Shown here: one piece after another, positions 7,834-18,500 of the stretch
How the letters are laid out: each line of letters opens with the position of its first letter
How positions within the stretch are numbered: position 1 is the stretch's first letter
Source: TMP-86 sp046347195
GTDB lineage: Bacteria; Pseudomonadota; Gammaproteobacteria; Steroidobacterales; Steroidobacteraceae
DNA: 64,000 nucleotides
Direction of reading: 5' to 3'
NCBI GenBank assembly: GCA_046347195.1
Contig: JAXMGQ010000004.1
Coordinates: forward strand, 94,647 to 158,646
The notes under the pieces: model-generated
What the model was told of the DNA's origin: nothing
The model's input: the letters and a program-made list of their open reading frames with translations, nothing else
Databases searched by the model: none
Translations under genes and position numbers: made by a program

Positions 7834-9518
7834 ATGCTCAGCCTGCTGTACGCCTCCGCGCTCACCGCACAACTGGTTCTCGTTCACGGCAAGGTGATCA
7901 CGGTCGATGCCCGGGACTCGATCACGCAGGCGGTCGCGATCCGCGACGGAAAAATCCTGAAGGCCGGCACCGATGAAGAAGTCCTGGCCCTCGCCGATTC
8001 GAATACCCAGGTCATCGACCTGAAAGGACGCGCGGCCACTCCGGGGCTCATCGACACGCACGCGCACCTCTCGGGCGGCGGTTTCTCCGACCTCTACGAG
8101 ATCCCGCTGTCGGATGCCGCGAGCATCACCGACGTCCTGGCCCGCGTGAAGGCGGCCGTGGCGAAGGCGCAGCCCGGTGAGTGGATCCAGGGACGCGGCT
8201 GGGACGAGGGCAAGCTCGCCGAGCATCGCTATGTCACGGCGGCCGACCTCGACACCGTCGCGCCGCGCAACCCGGTGTGGCTCACGCACACCACGGGTCA
8301 CTACGGCGTCGCCAACAGCGCCGCGCTGAAGCTCGCGGGCGTCGCGACGGGCACACCCAACCCCACGGCCGGCACCATCGATCGCGATCCCGCCGGCAAG
8401 CCCACGGGCGTGCTGAAGGACTCCGCGCAGCAGCTCGTCGTTTCCCATGTGCCGGAGCCCACGCCGGAACAGCGGCGCAAGGGACTGGAACACATCGTGC
8501 AGGTGATGAACCGCGAGGGCATGACCGGCGCCAAGGACCCCGAGATCGGATCTTCCGAAACCGGCAGGCCTACGAGGCCGTGCTCGCGGAAGGGAAGCTG
8601 AACGCGCATGTCTGCGTGCTGTGGTCGGCCGGCAGGACGCTGGCCACCGCCCGCGCCGCCCTCGCGCAGGTGCAGGCCGCCCCGCGCCCGCCGGCCTCGC
8701 TGGGCGAGGACCGGCTCCTGTCCTGTGGCGTGAAGATCTACATGGACGGCAGCGGTGGCGCCCGCACGGCCTGGCTCTACCAGGACTGGAACCGCGACTC
8801 GACCGGCATGGACAAGGGCAACACCGGGTATCCCAGCACCGACCCCCAGGTCTACCGGCAGATGGTGAAGCTGTTCCACGAGGCTGGCGTGCCCATGGGC
8901 ACGCACGCCATCGGCGATCGCGCCATCGACTGGGTGGTCGACAGCTACGCGCAGGCGGAACAGGCGAAGCCGACGCGGGGACTGCGGCATTCCATCATCC
9001 ACGCCAACATCCCCAGCGACCATGCGCTCGACACCATGGCCATGCTGCAGAAGCGGTACGACGCCGGGTACCCCGAAGTCCAGGCGCCCTTCACCTGGTG
9101 GATCGGTGACAACTACGCCGGCAATTTCGGCCCCGCGCGCTCATCGCGGCTCGTGCCGCTGGCCACGTTCCAGAAGCGCGGCATCCTGTGGGGAGGCGGC
9201 TCGGACTTCGACGTGACACCGCTCCCCGCCCGCTACGGCCTGTGGTCCTCGGTACAGCGCGAGGCACTCAAGGGCACCTATGGCCCGCATCCCTTCGGCA
9301 CCGCCGAGGGCGTGGACATCCACATCGCGCTGCGTTCCTACACCGCCTGGGCCGCGCGCCAGATCTTCCTCGAGCAGCGCACCGGCAGTCTCGAAGCCGG
9401 CAAGGATGCCGACATCGCCGTATGGGACCGAGACCCCTACTCGATTCCTGCCTCGCAGCTCAAGGACCTGCACTGCCAGATGACGCTGTTCCAGGGACGC
9501 ATCGTGTTCCGTGAATGA
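7834..9518 (+). pseudogene. YtcJ-like amidohydrolase, one frameshift
   Basis: Two overlapping frames together encode one metal-dependent amidohydrolase of about 561 aa. The first frame (7834 to about 8550) carries GLIDTHAHLSGGG, the HxH metal motif, and an N-terminal beta-sandwich strand VLVHGKVITVD. The second (about 8562 to 9518) resumes at RQAYEAVLAEGKLN and holds MGTHAIGDRAID, WGGGSDFDV and a C-terminal GSLEAGKDADIAVWDRD. The switch lies at about 8545-8565 and fits loss of one base. No large part is missing, so it is either a recent mutation or a sequence error. The 3' end overlaps the next start. Confidence 0.85.
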
Positions 9519-10452
9519 CCCGTTCGGCCCGTTCCTGGCGGCCAATGCCTTCGTCGTGCTCGACGGCGGGCTGGCCACCGAGCTGGAACGGCGCGGCGCG
9601 GACATCAACGATGCGCTGTGGTCGGCAAAGCTGCTCATCGACGAGCCGGAGCTGATCCGCGCGGTGCACCTGGATTACTACCGCGCGGGCGCGGACGTCG
9701 CGACCACGGCGAGTTACCAGGCCACTTTCGAAGGACTCGCCAAGCGCGGCTTCGACGCCCAAGCGGCAGCGGCTCTGATGCGCACCTCGGTGACCCTGGC
9801 GCTGGAAGCGCGCGAGCAGTTCTGGTCGGACCCGGCGAACCGCGCGCACCGTCTTCGGCCGCTGGTCGCCGCCTCCATCGGCCCGTATGGCGCGATGCTC
9901 GCCGACGGCTCCGAGTACCGGGGCCGGTACGGCTTGGGCGAGACTGCGCTGATGGATTTCCATCGGCCACGCATGCAGGTGCTGGCGAGTGCCGGGGCGG
10001 ACCTCCTGGCCTGCGAGACCGTCCCCAGCCAGCTCGAGGCGCGGGCACTCGCCAGGTTGCTGTGGGAATTCCCGCACATGCCCGCCTGGATCAGCTTCTC
10101 CTGCCGCGACGGCATCCACACCTGCGAAGGTCAGCGCATCGCCGATTGCGTGCGCGAGCTCGAAGCGTACGATCAGGTCGTGGCTCTCGGCGTGAACTGC
10201 ACGGCTCCCCAGCACATCGACTCGCTGCTCGCGCAGATGCGCGGCGCGACGGACAAGCTTCTGCTCGTCTACCCGAACTCCGGTGAGCAGTACGATGCGA
10301 CCGCCAAGGTCTGGCGCGGCACGGCGACCCCGCTCGAGTTCGCCCGGCGCGCGGTTGCCTGGCAGGCCGCCGGCGCCAGGCTCATCGGCGGCTGCTGCCG
10401 GACCACACCCCTGAACATCCAGGCCCTGCGCGAGTGCAATCACCCGTCATGA
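9511..10452 (+). CDS. mmuM: Homocysteine S-methyltransferase family protein
   Basis: A 313-aa protein beginning at a GTG that overlaps the amidohydrolase stop. It is a zinc-dependent methyltransferase barrel: VLDGGLATELERRGADI at the N terminus, VATTASYQATFEGLAKRG, SIGPYGAMLADGSEYRG, the first zinc ligand in GVNCTAPQHI, and the paired cysteines in LIGGCCRTTPLNI. Family enzymes use S-methylmethionine or S-adenosylmethionine to methylate homocysteine to methionine. The symbol follows the family; the donor was not determined. It overlaps the phzF-like gene, so the two are probably co-translated. Confidence 0.88.
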   Translation: MNDPFGPFLAANAFVVLDGGLATELERRGADINDALWSAKLLIDEPELIRAVHLDYYRAGADVATTASYQATFEGLAKRGFDAQAAAALMRTSVTLALEAREQFWSDPANRAHRLRPLVAASIGPYGAMLADGSEYRGRYGLGETALMDFHRPRMQVLASAGADLLACETVPSQLEARALARLLWEFPHMPAWISFSCRDGIHTCEGQRIADCVRELEAYDQVVALGVNCTAPQHIDSLLAQMRGATDKLLLVYPNSGEQYDATAKVWRGTATPLEFARRAVAWQAAGARLIGGCCRTTPLNIQALRECNHPS

Positions 10453-11321
10453 AGCCCCACGCCTACCGCCTGGTCAACGTGTTCACCCACGGCAACGACC
10501 GCTTCAGCGGCAATCCCCTGTGCGTGTTCGAGGACGGCGCGGGACTCTCCGATGAGGCCATGCAGGCGCTGGCACGACAGTTCAACCTGTCGGAGACCAC
10601 CTTCATCCTGCCGCCTGCCGCCGAGAGCCCGGCACCCGAGGACCCGGCAGCCGCGGCGCTGGTGCGTATCTTCACCCCCTCCTACGAGATGCCCTTCGCC
10701 GGTCATCCGACGCTCGGCACCGCGCAGGTGTGCCGCGCGCTCGGGCTGGGGGAGGATGAACTGCGCCTGCGCATGCTGGCCGGCACCATCCCGGTGAGCG
10801 CGAAGGGCAATCGCTGGACGCTCACCGCGCCGACCAGCACGGCGCGCGAGGTGGACGAGTCGCGCGCGGATCTCGCCGCGGGACTGGGCCTGGATGAAGC
10901 CGACATCGGCGAACGGCCGCTGTGGGTGGACTCGGGCAGTGAGCAGCTCATCGTGCCGCTGGCCAGCGAATCTGCCGTACGCCAGGCAGTGCCCAACCGC
11001 GAGGCATTACGCAAGTTCCAGAACCGCGCCGGCAACAGCATGGCGTACGTGTTCCACGTGGGGAAGGGCGGCAAGGCGCTGGCGCGGTTCTTCTTCGATC
11101 AGGGAACCGCGATGCTCGAGGACCCGGCCACGGGCTCGGCCACGGCGAATTTCGGCGGCTGGTGGGTGGCGATGGCGAAGCCCCTGCCCTGCTCGCTCGC
11201 CATCTCGCAGGGCCAGTATGCGCAGCGGCCCTCCACCTTGTACCTGGATGTCAGCGCCGAGCGGCGCGTGACGGTGAGCGGCGAGGTGATGGATGTGGGA
11301 CGCGGGGTATTCGAAGTCTGA
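10449..11321 (+). CDS. PhzF-family isomerase/epimerase-like protein
   Basis: A 290-aa protein from the ATG at 10449, which overlaps the mmuM stop by four bases; a GTG at 10434 is an alternative. PhzF features: VNVFTHGNDRFSGNPLCVFED near the start, the catalytic Glu in NLSETTFI, MPFAGHPTLGTA, and near the C terminus EDPATGSATANFGGWW. PhzF catalyses an isomerisation in phenazine synthesis, but most bacterial homologues sit outside phenazine loci, as here with no other phz gene. Actual substrate unknown. Confidence 0.9.
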   Translation: MKPHAYRLVNVFTHGNDRFSGNPLCVFEDGAGLSDEAMQALARQFNLSETTFILPPAAESPAPEDPAAAALVRIFTPSYEMPFAGHPTLGTAQVCRALGLGEDELRLRMLAGTIPVSAKGNRWTLTAPTSTAREVDESRADLAAGLGLDEADIGERPLWVDSGSEQLIVPLASESAVRQAVPNREALRKFQNRAGNSMAYVFHVGKGGKALARFFFDQGTAMLEDPATGSATANFGGWWVAMAKPLPCSLAISQGQYAQRPSTLYLDVSAERRVTVSGEVMDVGRGVFEV

Positions 11322-11378
11322 GAGCGGTATGGCAGAGACCGTGCTGTAAGGTGAAAGGCCCGCCCAGGGAGCGTTGCG

Positions 11379-11813
11379 ATGGAAAACGACACGAAAGGTT
11401 CGCTTTATAGCTATCAAGCTCCGGTCAGCATCAAGCTGGCGCTCATATGGACCTCAGTGATGTTCCTGTACATCTACAACGACTACTTCAGCCTGTATCT
11501 GCCAGGCACGGTTGATGGAATGATCGCCGGCAAGATGGGTCCGTTGGGACCGGCGAGTCCAACGACACTGCTGGCGGTAGCCCTCATGCTGGCAGTCCCT
11601 GCCCTGATGATCGCTCTGTCGGTGCTCCTGCCGCCGAACCTGAGCCGTACGCTGAACATCGTGTTCGGACTCCTGTACACGGTGATCGAAGCGCTCACGT
11701 TCATCGGTACCGCACCGTTCTACAAGGTGCTCGTGATTCTCGAGGTCGTGCTGACGGCGCTTGTCGTGTGGTATTCGCTGCGCTGGCGGCGTTCGCAACC
11801 GCCTTCGCAGTAG
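11379..11813 (+). CDS. DUF6326 membrane protein
   Basis: A 144-aa integral membrane protein with four predicted helices: around 18-40 (IKLALIWTSVMFLYIYNDYF), 60-80, 90-112 and 115-135. The pattern YNDYFSLYLPGTVDGMIAGKMG followed by TLLAVALMLAVPALMI is that of the DUF6326 family. An AGGGAGC-like ribosome binding site (cccagggagcgttgcg) precedes the ATG. Function is unknown. It precedes regB on the same strand with a 43-base gap and need not be functionally linked to it. Confidence 0.8.
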   Translation: MENDTKGSLYSYQAPVSIKLALIWTSVMFLYIYNDYFSLYLPGTVDGMIAGKMGPLGPASPTTLLAVALMLAVPALMIALSVLLPPNLSRTLNIVFGLLYTVIEALTFIGTAPFYKVLVILEVVLTALVVWYSLRWRRSQPPSQ

Positions 11814-11856
11814 AACTTCATTGTCAGTGAGGTGACCCGCATCCACGAAGTCGATC

Positions 11857-13094
11857 ATGCTGTACCAAGCCTCCCAATCACCGCTGCGCCAGTTGTGCCA
11901 CCTGCGCTGGCTGGCCATCGCCGGGCAGGCGTTGACGGTGGCGGTGGTCACCGGCCCTCTGCACATCGCCCTGCCGGCGGCCCCGCTCTGGGCCGGCATC
12001 GCTGCCCTGACCCTGTTCAATCTGTACGCCCTCCGCGCTTCGAGCAAGGAAGGCGTCTCCAGCAACCGCGTGGTCTTCCTGCACATGGTGGTGGATGTCA
12101 CGGTGCTGGGATGGATGATCGGCTGGAGCGGCGGGCTCGAGAACCCCTTCTCCTCGCTGTTCCTGCTGCCCATTGCGCTGTCGATCCTTGCGCTGCCGGT
12201 GCGGTGGGTGTGGGCGACGGCCGCGGTCAGCATCGCAGGCTTCGTGCTGTCGACCACCTTGGCGCATGCGATGCCCCACGTTCACAACCTGTTCGGCGAT
12301 GCCTTCGGCCTGCACAAGGCCGGCATGATGGTCAACTTCGCAGTCTCGGCCGCGGTGGTGCTGGTGTTCTTCACGCGCATGGCGGAGGCGTGGCGAGCCA
12401 GCACCCGCGAGATCGCCCTGCTGCGCGAGCGGTTCACGCGCAACGAGGGCATCCTCGCGCTGGCCACCCATGCCGCCTCGGTGGCGCACGAGCTGAACAC
12501 ACCGCTCGGCACGCTGACCCTCATGGTGGAAGAGATGGCCGACGAAGCCGACACCGAGGCCAGGCGCGCGGACTGCGAGACGATGCGGTCGCTGCTGGGC
12601 ATCTGCCGCGATCGCGTGCGTGAACTCGCCGCGCCGGCGGCATCGGCGGGCATCGAGCGCGTGACGGGCGTCGAGCTCGAGCGCGTCATCGCACGCTGGC
12701 AACTCATCCGGCCGGCCGTGGAGCTGCGGCGTACCGGTTCAGCACAAGACCTGCGTCCGATCGATCCTGCCGCCGGGCATCTGCTGCAGGCATTGCTGAA
12801 CAACGCGGCGGATGCCAGCGAACGCGCCGGCTCGACGCGCGTGGATCTGCACCTGGAGTGCGTCGACGGCAGCCTGCAGGCCTCGATCCGCGACTACGGC
12901 GCAGGTTTCGAACGCACTTCCCCATCACTGCCGGCACCTTGTTCCGCAGCAACAAACCTGGCGGACTGGGTGTGGGATTGGCGTTGTCCCACGCCACCGT
13001 GGAACGCCTGGGTGGGGAACTATCCATGCAACCCGCCGCGGAAGGACCGGGCGTGGTGGTGAGTTTCCGCCTGCCGACGGAGGGGCCGGCATGA
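11857..13094 (+). pseudogene. regB: RegB/PrrB-type redox sensor kinase, one frameshift
   Basis: A six-helix membrane kinase of about 412 aa split over two frames. The first holds the quinone-site motif GGLENPF (residues 92-98), the H box ASVAHELNTPLG (His 211), a candidate redox cysteine in GICRDRV (Cys 250), and the N box LLQALLNNAADAS. It loses frame after RDYGAGFE (about 12915-12935) and resumes as LFRSNKPGGLGVGLALSHATVERLGG, the G boxes, ending at 13094. One missing base explains this. RegB senses ubiquinone redox state and phosphorylates RegA, whose gene overlaps by four bases (ATGA). As sequenced, the ATP-binding domain is destroyed. Confidence 0.87.
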
Positions 13095-13128
13095 TGGAGG
13101 GGCCCGGCATGGCGGAGGGGCCCGGCAT
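13076..13128 (+). repeat. 18-bp tandem repeat at the regB-regA junction
   Basis: Two adjacent 18-base units (GATGGAGGGGCCCGGCAT at 13093 and GGCGGAGGGGCCCGGCAT at 13111) follow a 17-base degenerate copy beginning at 13076. They encode the repeated MEGPGM/AEGPGM at the N terminus of RegA and supply several in-frame ATGs, so copy number would change the start region of RegA. Confidence 0.75.
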
Positions 13129-13696
13129 GAACGGTCCCCGGTCCGGCCGGCGAGCAGGACTGCTCGTCGATGACAACGAACTGTACCTGAAGACATTGCA
13201 GCGCTCGTTGCAGAAGCATGGACTGGACACGGTGCTCGCGCACGACATCGGGCAGGCGCTGCGCGCCGCGCGCGAACACCTCCCCGATTTCGCGTTGATC
13301 GACCTGCGGCTGGGCGAGGAATCGGGACTCAACCTCATCGCACCGCTGCGCGCATTGCGGGCCGACATGCGCATCATCCTGCTGACAGGCTATGCCAGCG
13401 TCGCCACGGCGGTAGAGGCGATCAAGCGCGGCGCGGATGACTACCTGATCAAGCCGGTGACCGCCCGGGCGATCATGAAGGCACTTCGAGGCCAGTCGGC
13501 CGATGCAGCACCCGAGACCACGATGGTTCCACTGGCACGCGTGGAATGGGAGCACATCCAGCAGGCGCTGAGCGAAACCCAGGGCAACATCTCGGCCGCG
13601 GCGCGCCTGCTGGGCGCGCATCGACGATCCCTGCAGCGAAAGCTGGCTCAACGTCCCGGGCCTGAACGCCCGGAGGAGGAGGAACCGGAAGGTTAG
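13091..13696 (+). CDS. regA: RegA/PrrA-type response regulator
   Basis: A 201-aa regulator. The receiver domain has acidic residues in LLVDDNELY, the phospho-acceptor Asp in FALIDLRLGEESG, the Thr in LLTGYASVATAVEAIKRGADDYLIKP, and the conserved Lys in that last motif. The C-terminal Fis-type helix-turn-helix (EWEHIQQALSETQGNISAAARLLGAHRRSLQRKLA) has the RegA/ActR/PrrA spacing. Family members activate genes for redox balance, respiration and carbon or nitrogen fixation. The start at 13091 overlaps the regB stop; the first dozen residues come from the tandem repeat, and an ATG inside it (e.g. MNGPRSG) may be the true start. Confidence 0.92.
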   Translation: MMEGPGMAEGPGMNGPRSGRRAGLLVDDNELYLKTLQRSLQKHGLDTVLAHDIGQALRAAREHLPDFALIDLRLGEESGLNLIAPLRALRADMRIILLTGYASVATAVEAIKRGADDYLIKPVTARAIMKALRGQSADAAPETTMVPLARVEWEHIQQALSETQGNISAAARLLGAHRRSLQRKLAQRPGPERPEEEEPEG

Positions 13697-13887
13697 GTGC
13701 TTCCAGTTTCATGGCTGCTCGCGACAAGATCGGCTGCTGTCTGGGTGCGACCGAAAGTGAGCGGACTGAGCGGCCGCCCGGCGCAGCGCGGGTTTCTGGC
13801 GTACCGCCGCGCGCTCTGCAAGGGCCATTGCCGTGACGTCTGACGAGCCACGCGTGCGCCCGCAAGAGGAATTCGGCGACAGTCATC
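13697..13887. other. Junction between regA and the defence operon
   Basis: A 191-base gap between the convergent regA and actin-like ATPase genes. I see no gene, no clear terminator stem with a T tract, no tRNA and no obvious attachment repeat. It marks the left boundary of the defence region. Confidence 0.4.
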
Positions 13888-15531
13888 TCAGACCATATCC
13901 TTGTCGACGAACCGGTCCTGAAACCCCGTCCGGAAGGACGGCGGCATGGGCGGGATGTCCTGGGGTCGGATGATCGTCCCAAGCGACGGCGTGCTCAGAC
14001 CATAGGCCACCGAGACACGGTCGAACTCATGGGCGGCCAGGTTCGGGGCCTCGAATCGGTCTGGCAAAGGCAGCTCTTCCGTTTCCAGAGACGGGCCGCC
14101 GGCCCAGTTCCTGTTGATCTCGTCGGGTGTGCGCCGATAATACTTCATCCGGGAACCGCCTCCGCACACGAAGCACCGCATTCCCGCGAGTGTCGGAGCA
14201 CGGAATCTTTGATCGACCTTGCCTTGGCGGATGCAGGCCCCCAGCTGCTCGAGGACACGCTGCGTGAAGAACTCGTCGTCGATCAACGGATGCGCTGCTG
14301 ATGCGACGTACTCTAGGCCAGGCACGTAGTCGTTCACGCTTTCGGGTATGCGCCGGAATCGATAGGTGTCCGCTGCCAGCCGATTCAGGTATGTCTCGAC
14401 TTCCAAGCGGCCGACGCCGTCTTCCTTCATGACTTCCCTGATCCAGGCGAGGCGCGTGCGGTGAAGGTTGACCACGCCCAGGGGCCGCACGTCGCTCGAA
14501 TAGAAGATAAATCGAGCCTTGCCGTCGTCGCCTTTCATCACGCAGAAGAAGGCGGTGTCGATTGTGCCGGCACCGATGTCCATCAAGGCCATGTACGGCC
14601 TCGTCATGAAATCCCAGCGACTGGATGCGATGAAGCCATGGACCTCGGCTGCTATTTCCGGCACGACGTCCACGTCGTCTGGCTGGAACTCGAAGCTGCC
14701 GATCTCCGCTTGTCGGATGCCTGTTCTGTAGACATCCAGAGCGAGCTGGCGATACAGATGCACGTCGTCCGAACGCACTACCGGCTTCTCGGTGTCACTC
14801 GCGAGATTGGCCGCCGCCCAGGCGAGTCGACGGAAGCTGGCCACCATCCGCTCGTCCTCGTAGGAGCGAGCGGGAAGCCCGACATTCAGAGTCCAGCTCA
14901 GCTGGTGCTGGCGGTAGAGGCTCGCGTATCGATCGAGGAACCAGCCGCGACAGTGGCGAATCGCCAGGGCGAGGAAGGCGCACGCGTCGTCAAACTCTTC
15001 CACCGGGATTGTCGCCTTGCATGCGAGAAGCTTCAGCTTGAGATCGCTGATCTCGTCGTCGCCCTGGTCCAGCGAATAGACGGCGCCGCTCCGATATATC
15101 ATCGCCGGTAGAAAATACGGCTCGTCACCCTCGCCGCTGAACTGCACGAGATAGGTTCGGCCGGCGGTCGCGTCGCGGATGACCGCCTTGACCCTCGATG
15201 TGCCGAAATCCAGCCCCAGAACGAGGTCGGCCGCATTGCTGGGCTCGGATGCCAGTTGCCGTGCCATGCCGTTGTTCGCGGGCCGAAGCCGGTGACTGGC
15301 CTGTTCCTGAGACACAGTAAACACGGGGTTCGGCTTGAACTCCCCGATCCAGCGAGCCCCAGCATGGGAACGGACACCGAAGGAGGACGGGCGCGGCGCC
15401 AGCTTGACAGAGGGCGGTGCTGGGACCGCCGCCTTCGTCGGCTTACTCGGGGGCCGGGTGGCGTCCCCGCTCCGCGCCCCGGAATTCCGGGCTGCCATGG
15501 CAGCCTTCAACAGATCGCCGAGCAATGTCAT
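13888..15531 (-). CDS. Actin/Hsp70-fold ATPase, last gene of defence operon
   Basis: A 547-aa protein with the actin-Hsp70 ATPase core: phosphate-1 loop VLGLDFGTSRVKAVI (about 104-118), phosphate-2 MALMDIGAGTIDTAFF, and adenosine motif FVCGGGSRMKYYRR. About 100 low-complexity N-terminal residues precede the core. There is no DnaK substrate-binding domain; about 90 extra residues follow the adenosine motif. Its frame is fully open. It begins 22 bases after the drmD stop and is the last gene of the operon. Hsp70-like ATPases are not part of the classical DISARM set; a role as sensor, switch or assembly factor is inference. Confidence 0.8.
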   Translation of the reverse strand: MTLLGDLLKAAMAARNSGARSGDATRPPSKPTKAAVPAPPSVKLAPRPSSFGVRSHAGARWIGEFKPNPVFTVSQEQASHRLRPANNGMARQLASEPSNAADLVLGLDFGTSRVKAVIRDATAGRTYLVQFSGEGDEPYFLPAMIYRSGAVYSLDQGDDEISDLKLKLLACKATIPVEEFDDACAFLALAIRHCRGWFLDRYASLYRQHQLSWTLNVGLPARSYEDERMVASFRRLAWAAANLASDTEKPVVRSDDVHLYRQLALDVYRTGIRQAEIGSFEFQPDDVDVVPEIAAEVHGFIASSRWDFMTRPYMALMDIGAGTIDTAFFCVMKGDDGKARFIFYSSDVRPLGVVNLHRTRLAWIREVMKEDGVGRLEVETYLNRLAADTYRFRRIPESVNDYVPGLEYVASAAHPLIDDEFFTQRVLEQLGACIRQGKVDQRFRAPTLAGMRCFVCGGGSRMKYYRRTPDEINRNWAGGPSLETEELPLPDRFEAPNLAAHEFDRVSVAYGLSTPSLGTIIRPQDIPPMPPSFRTGFQDRFVDKDMV

Positions 15532-15553
15532 GACACGTCTCCCTCGCGGACCG

Positions 15554-18500
15554 TCAATCCACCCGGACCACTCCTGCGGAGACCAGCCGGATCGAATGAG
15601 AAATCTTCTGCTTTCGTTCCAATATACCCCGCTGCATCGCGACCCGCTCGCCGAGTCGTTTGAGCTGGAACTCGAACATCTGCGCAGCCCGGTCCTTCCT
15701 CTCCCTGCGCATCGTGTCGATGCGAACGAGAAGCTCGCTCGTCCGGCTTTTCAGGTGCTGGTCGAGAACCTCGAGCTGGAGCGTGACTCGGTCCGCATTC
15801 TGGCTCTGCATGAACTCGAAGAAGCTCGCAGCCCGTGAATCCAGTTCCTCGACACAGACGTGAAGAAGCCCGGCTGCTCCTTCGCCATCGACCTCGCCCG
15901 GCGCACTCACCCAGTCGCGCCCCCGGAGCGCGGCGGTCGTGATCAGCCGCTCCGATGGCTCGGGTGAAAGGGCTTCCGCCGGTGCAGTCATCGATACGGC
16001 TGCATAGGCAAGTCGCTCGATGCCACGTCCGCCGGAAAAGCTCCAGCGCTGGACCGCGAAGACGTAGTCGCCTGGCGGGATCTGGGGCAGGTGCGTCCGA
16101 TCCACGATGCCTGCACTCACCGGGGCATAGCGTCGTTCCTCGTCATCCCGGAGACGACCGGTGACGAACCGGATCACGGGATGGTACTGCGTCACGAGCT
16201 CCCGGCCTGCCGAGGGCTTCTGCAAGCGGTTCTCGAACTGGGTCGGCACCGGCCCGGTGACGGAGCCCGCAAGCCGGGATCGGCCCCTGGACTGATCCAG
16301 TTCGAGGAAGTGAGACAGATCGGTGCGGGCGGCGGCTGACAAGTCGACCTCGACTTGAAGCTGGACCGGATCCTGAACGACAAAGCGGCAGCCCAGATAC
16401 CGGCCCTGGAAGAAGTCCCTAACGTAGGCGAGGAGATCTTCCCCGGTTTACATACCGATGCAGCTCCCGCGCCGCATCGATCCGCGCGCCGCAGCCATCC
16501 CCCATGTGCCATGAGCCTACCCGCCTCCGTCTCGAGCTGCTCCTCGTCCCGCGCGCGTTCTGGTGCGGCACCATGCAGGCGCGCTCGATGACCTCGGATT
16601 CCTCCTGCGGGGTCAGGTTGTGTCGCAACAGGTCGTAACTCATTGCCGAATCGGCTCGCCCAGCACCGCCTCCGTGGAGCCGAGCGCGTGCGTAGAGGTC
16701 TCGAGTCGTTCCAGCAGCCTCGTGTAGACGCGGTCGTCCAAGGTGCCCTCGTAAAGCAGGTTCCAGATCAGGATCGCATCCGACTTCTGGCCGATGCGAT
16801 CGATGCGGCCGATGCGCTGCTCGATTCGCATGGGATTCCAGGGCAGGTCGTAGTTGACGACAACGCTGGAGAACTGAAGGTCGACACCCTCGCTCGCGAT
16901 CTCCAGACGATAGAAGGATGCGCGGCCCGCCGGGTCGGGCGAACTCTTGCAGGACGGCATCCTTGTCCATGCCCCCCATGAGCACGGCGCACTGGACGCC
17001 GACCTCCTCAAAGCGTTCGGCCAGGGTAGCGAATCGTCTCGCGAAAGTACGAGAACAGGACAGCAGCGCCAGGGAAGGCGCCTCCAGTATTCCTGGAGGC
17101 GATCACGAAGCGCGGCGAACTTCGTGTCCCCCTCACGCAGCGCCTCGAAGTCCCCGATCGATCGCGATATCCGCGCAAGCTCAAGCACCAGCGGCGCCAC
17201 CGTGGGCCGGCGCGAAGCGACGTCCTCGCCCCCCAGCGCCTCGAGATCGGCGATCGCCTCGGCGAGAATCTCGTCGAGCTCGTCGTCGCCGCTGCCGCGC
17301 ACGTTTCCGAGGTCACCGGCCTTCCGGCTCCAGGCTCGGTACGCCGCAGGCATCGAACTGCACATCTGTCGCTGAGGAATGGTCAGAAGGAATCCCTCGG
17401 CGATGGCGAACTGCCCGCCCGCAAGCCAGGACCGCACGCGCTCCGTCACTTCCTCGTAGAAAGGCGTGCTCGACGTACGGCCGACATCGGTGCCGGATGG
17501 CGTGCGCACGGCGAAGCACGCGCCGCTCCTGGACGTCGCGCTTTCGCGTCCGGGTCACGACCTTCGACAGCGGGTTCGCTGCATCGAGCCGCTCCGCGAT
17601 CTCGACTCGACGAACCGGACTCGCGAGATCCGCCTCTAACGGAGGCTCCTGGATCAGCTCTGCGAGCACCGTACTCGCAGAGAGACGCCGGCCGGAGAGC
17701 GCTTCGGTGAGTGCCTGACGGAATGTCGATTCGTCGATGTCCCCCTTCAGCACGCGATCCCGGAGCGAGACGATCGGCGCATTCTCAGCGGGATCCACGA
17801 ATCGAAGGAGGCCTCGTACCGGAACGTGTCTCGGTCAGGAGATGCAGCAGATGAAGAGGTCCGCACTTCGCATCTGCACCGGGGTCGCGGACAGCAGTAC
17901 GAGGGTTCTCCGTTACCGGGCGCAGGAGGTTGCCCAGCCTCGCGGTCTGCGTCTCCGGATTTCGCAGGTAGTGAGCCTCGTCCACGATCGTCAGATCGAT
18001 GAGCGGGTCCTCGTTCTCGCGGCTGAACAGGAACCTCACGCGAGTACCGCAGCAGGCCCCGAGTCCTGCTCGGCGTCCTCGCGCCATCCGACGAATTGGG
18101 CGAAGCCCCTGCAGGCTGGCGATCACCGCAAACCCCGGGCGTCGTCGGCCGCCGTCTCCTGGAGCCGCGCCAGGGTCTCGGCAACGTGCATAGCTCCGCC
18201 TCGACCCCGAACGCTTCTCGGACAGCTCACGCTGCCACTTGAGGCGCAGCATCGCGGGACACAGCACCAGGAGGCGATTCGCATCGTCGCGACTGCGCAG
18301 TTCCGTCCAGATCAGCCCGGCCTCGATCGTCTTGCCGAGACCGACCTCATCAGCGATCAGGATCCCGCGACACGGGGAGTCGAGGAAGCTCAGCACCGGC
18401 TTGAACTGATAGGCATAGAAGTCGGTGTTGGTCGTGTTGAGACTGTATACGAGGTCGGCAAGACGCCCGCTCAGCCGGAAGTAGGTGAGCGAGCCACGAA

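Noticed and set aside
13697..13887. Attachment site at the defence region boundary
   Set aside because: No direct repeat shared with the right boundary near 30.2-30.4 kb was visible, and no integrase gene is present.
15554..16342. Separate 262-aa gene
   Set aside because: Its N terminus continues directly from the frameshifted SNF2 helicase (FFQGRYLGCRFVVQDPVQL precedes it), so it is the C-terminal domain of DrmD.
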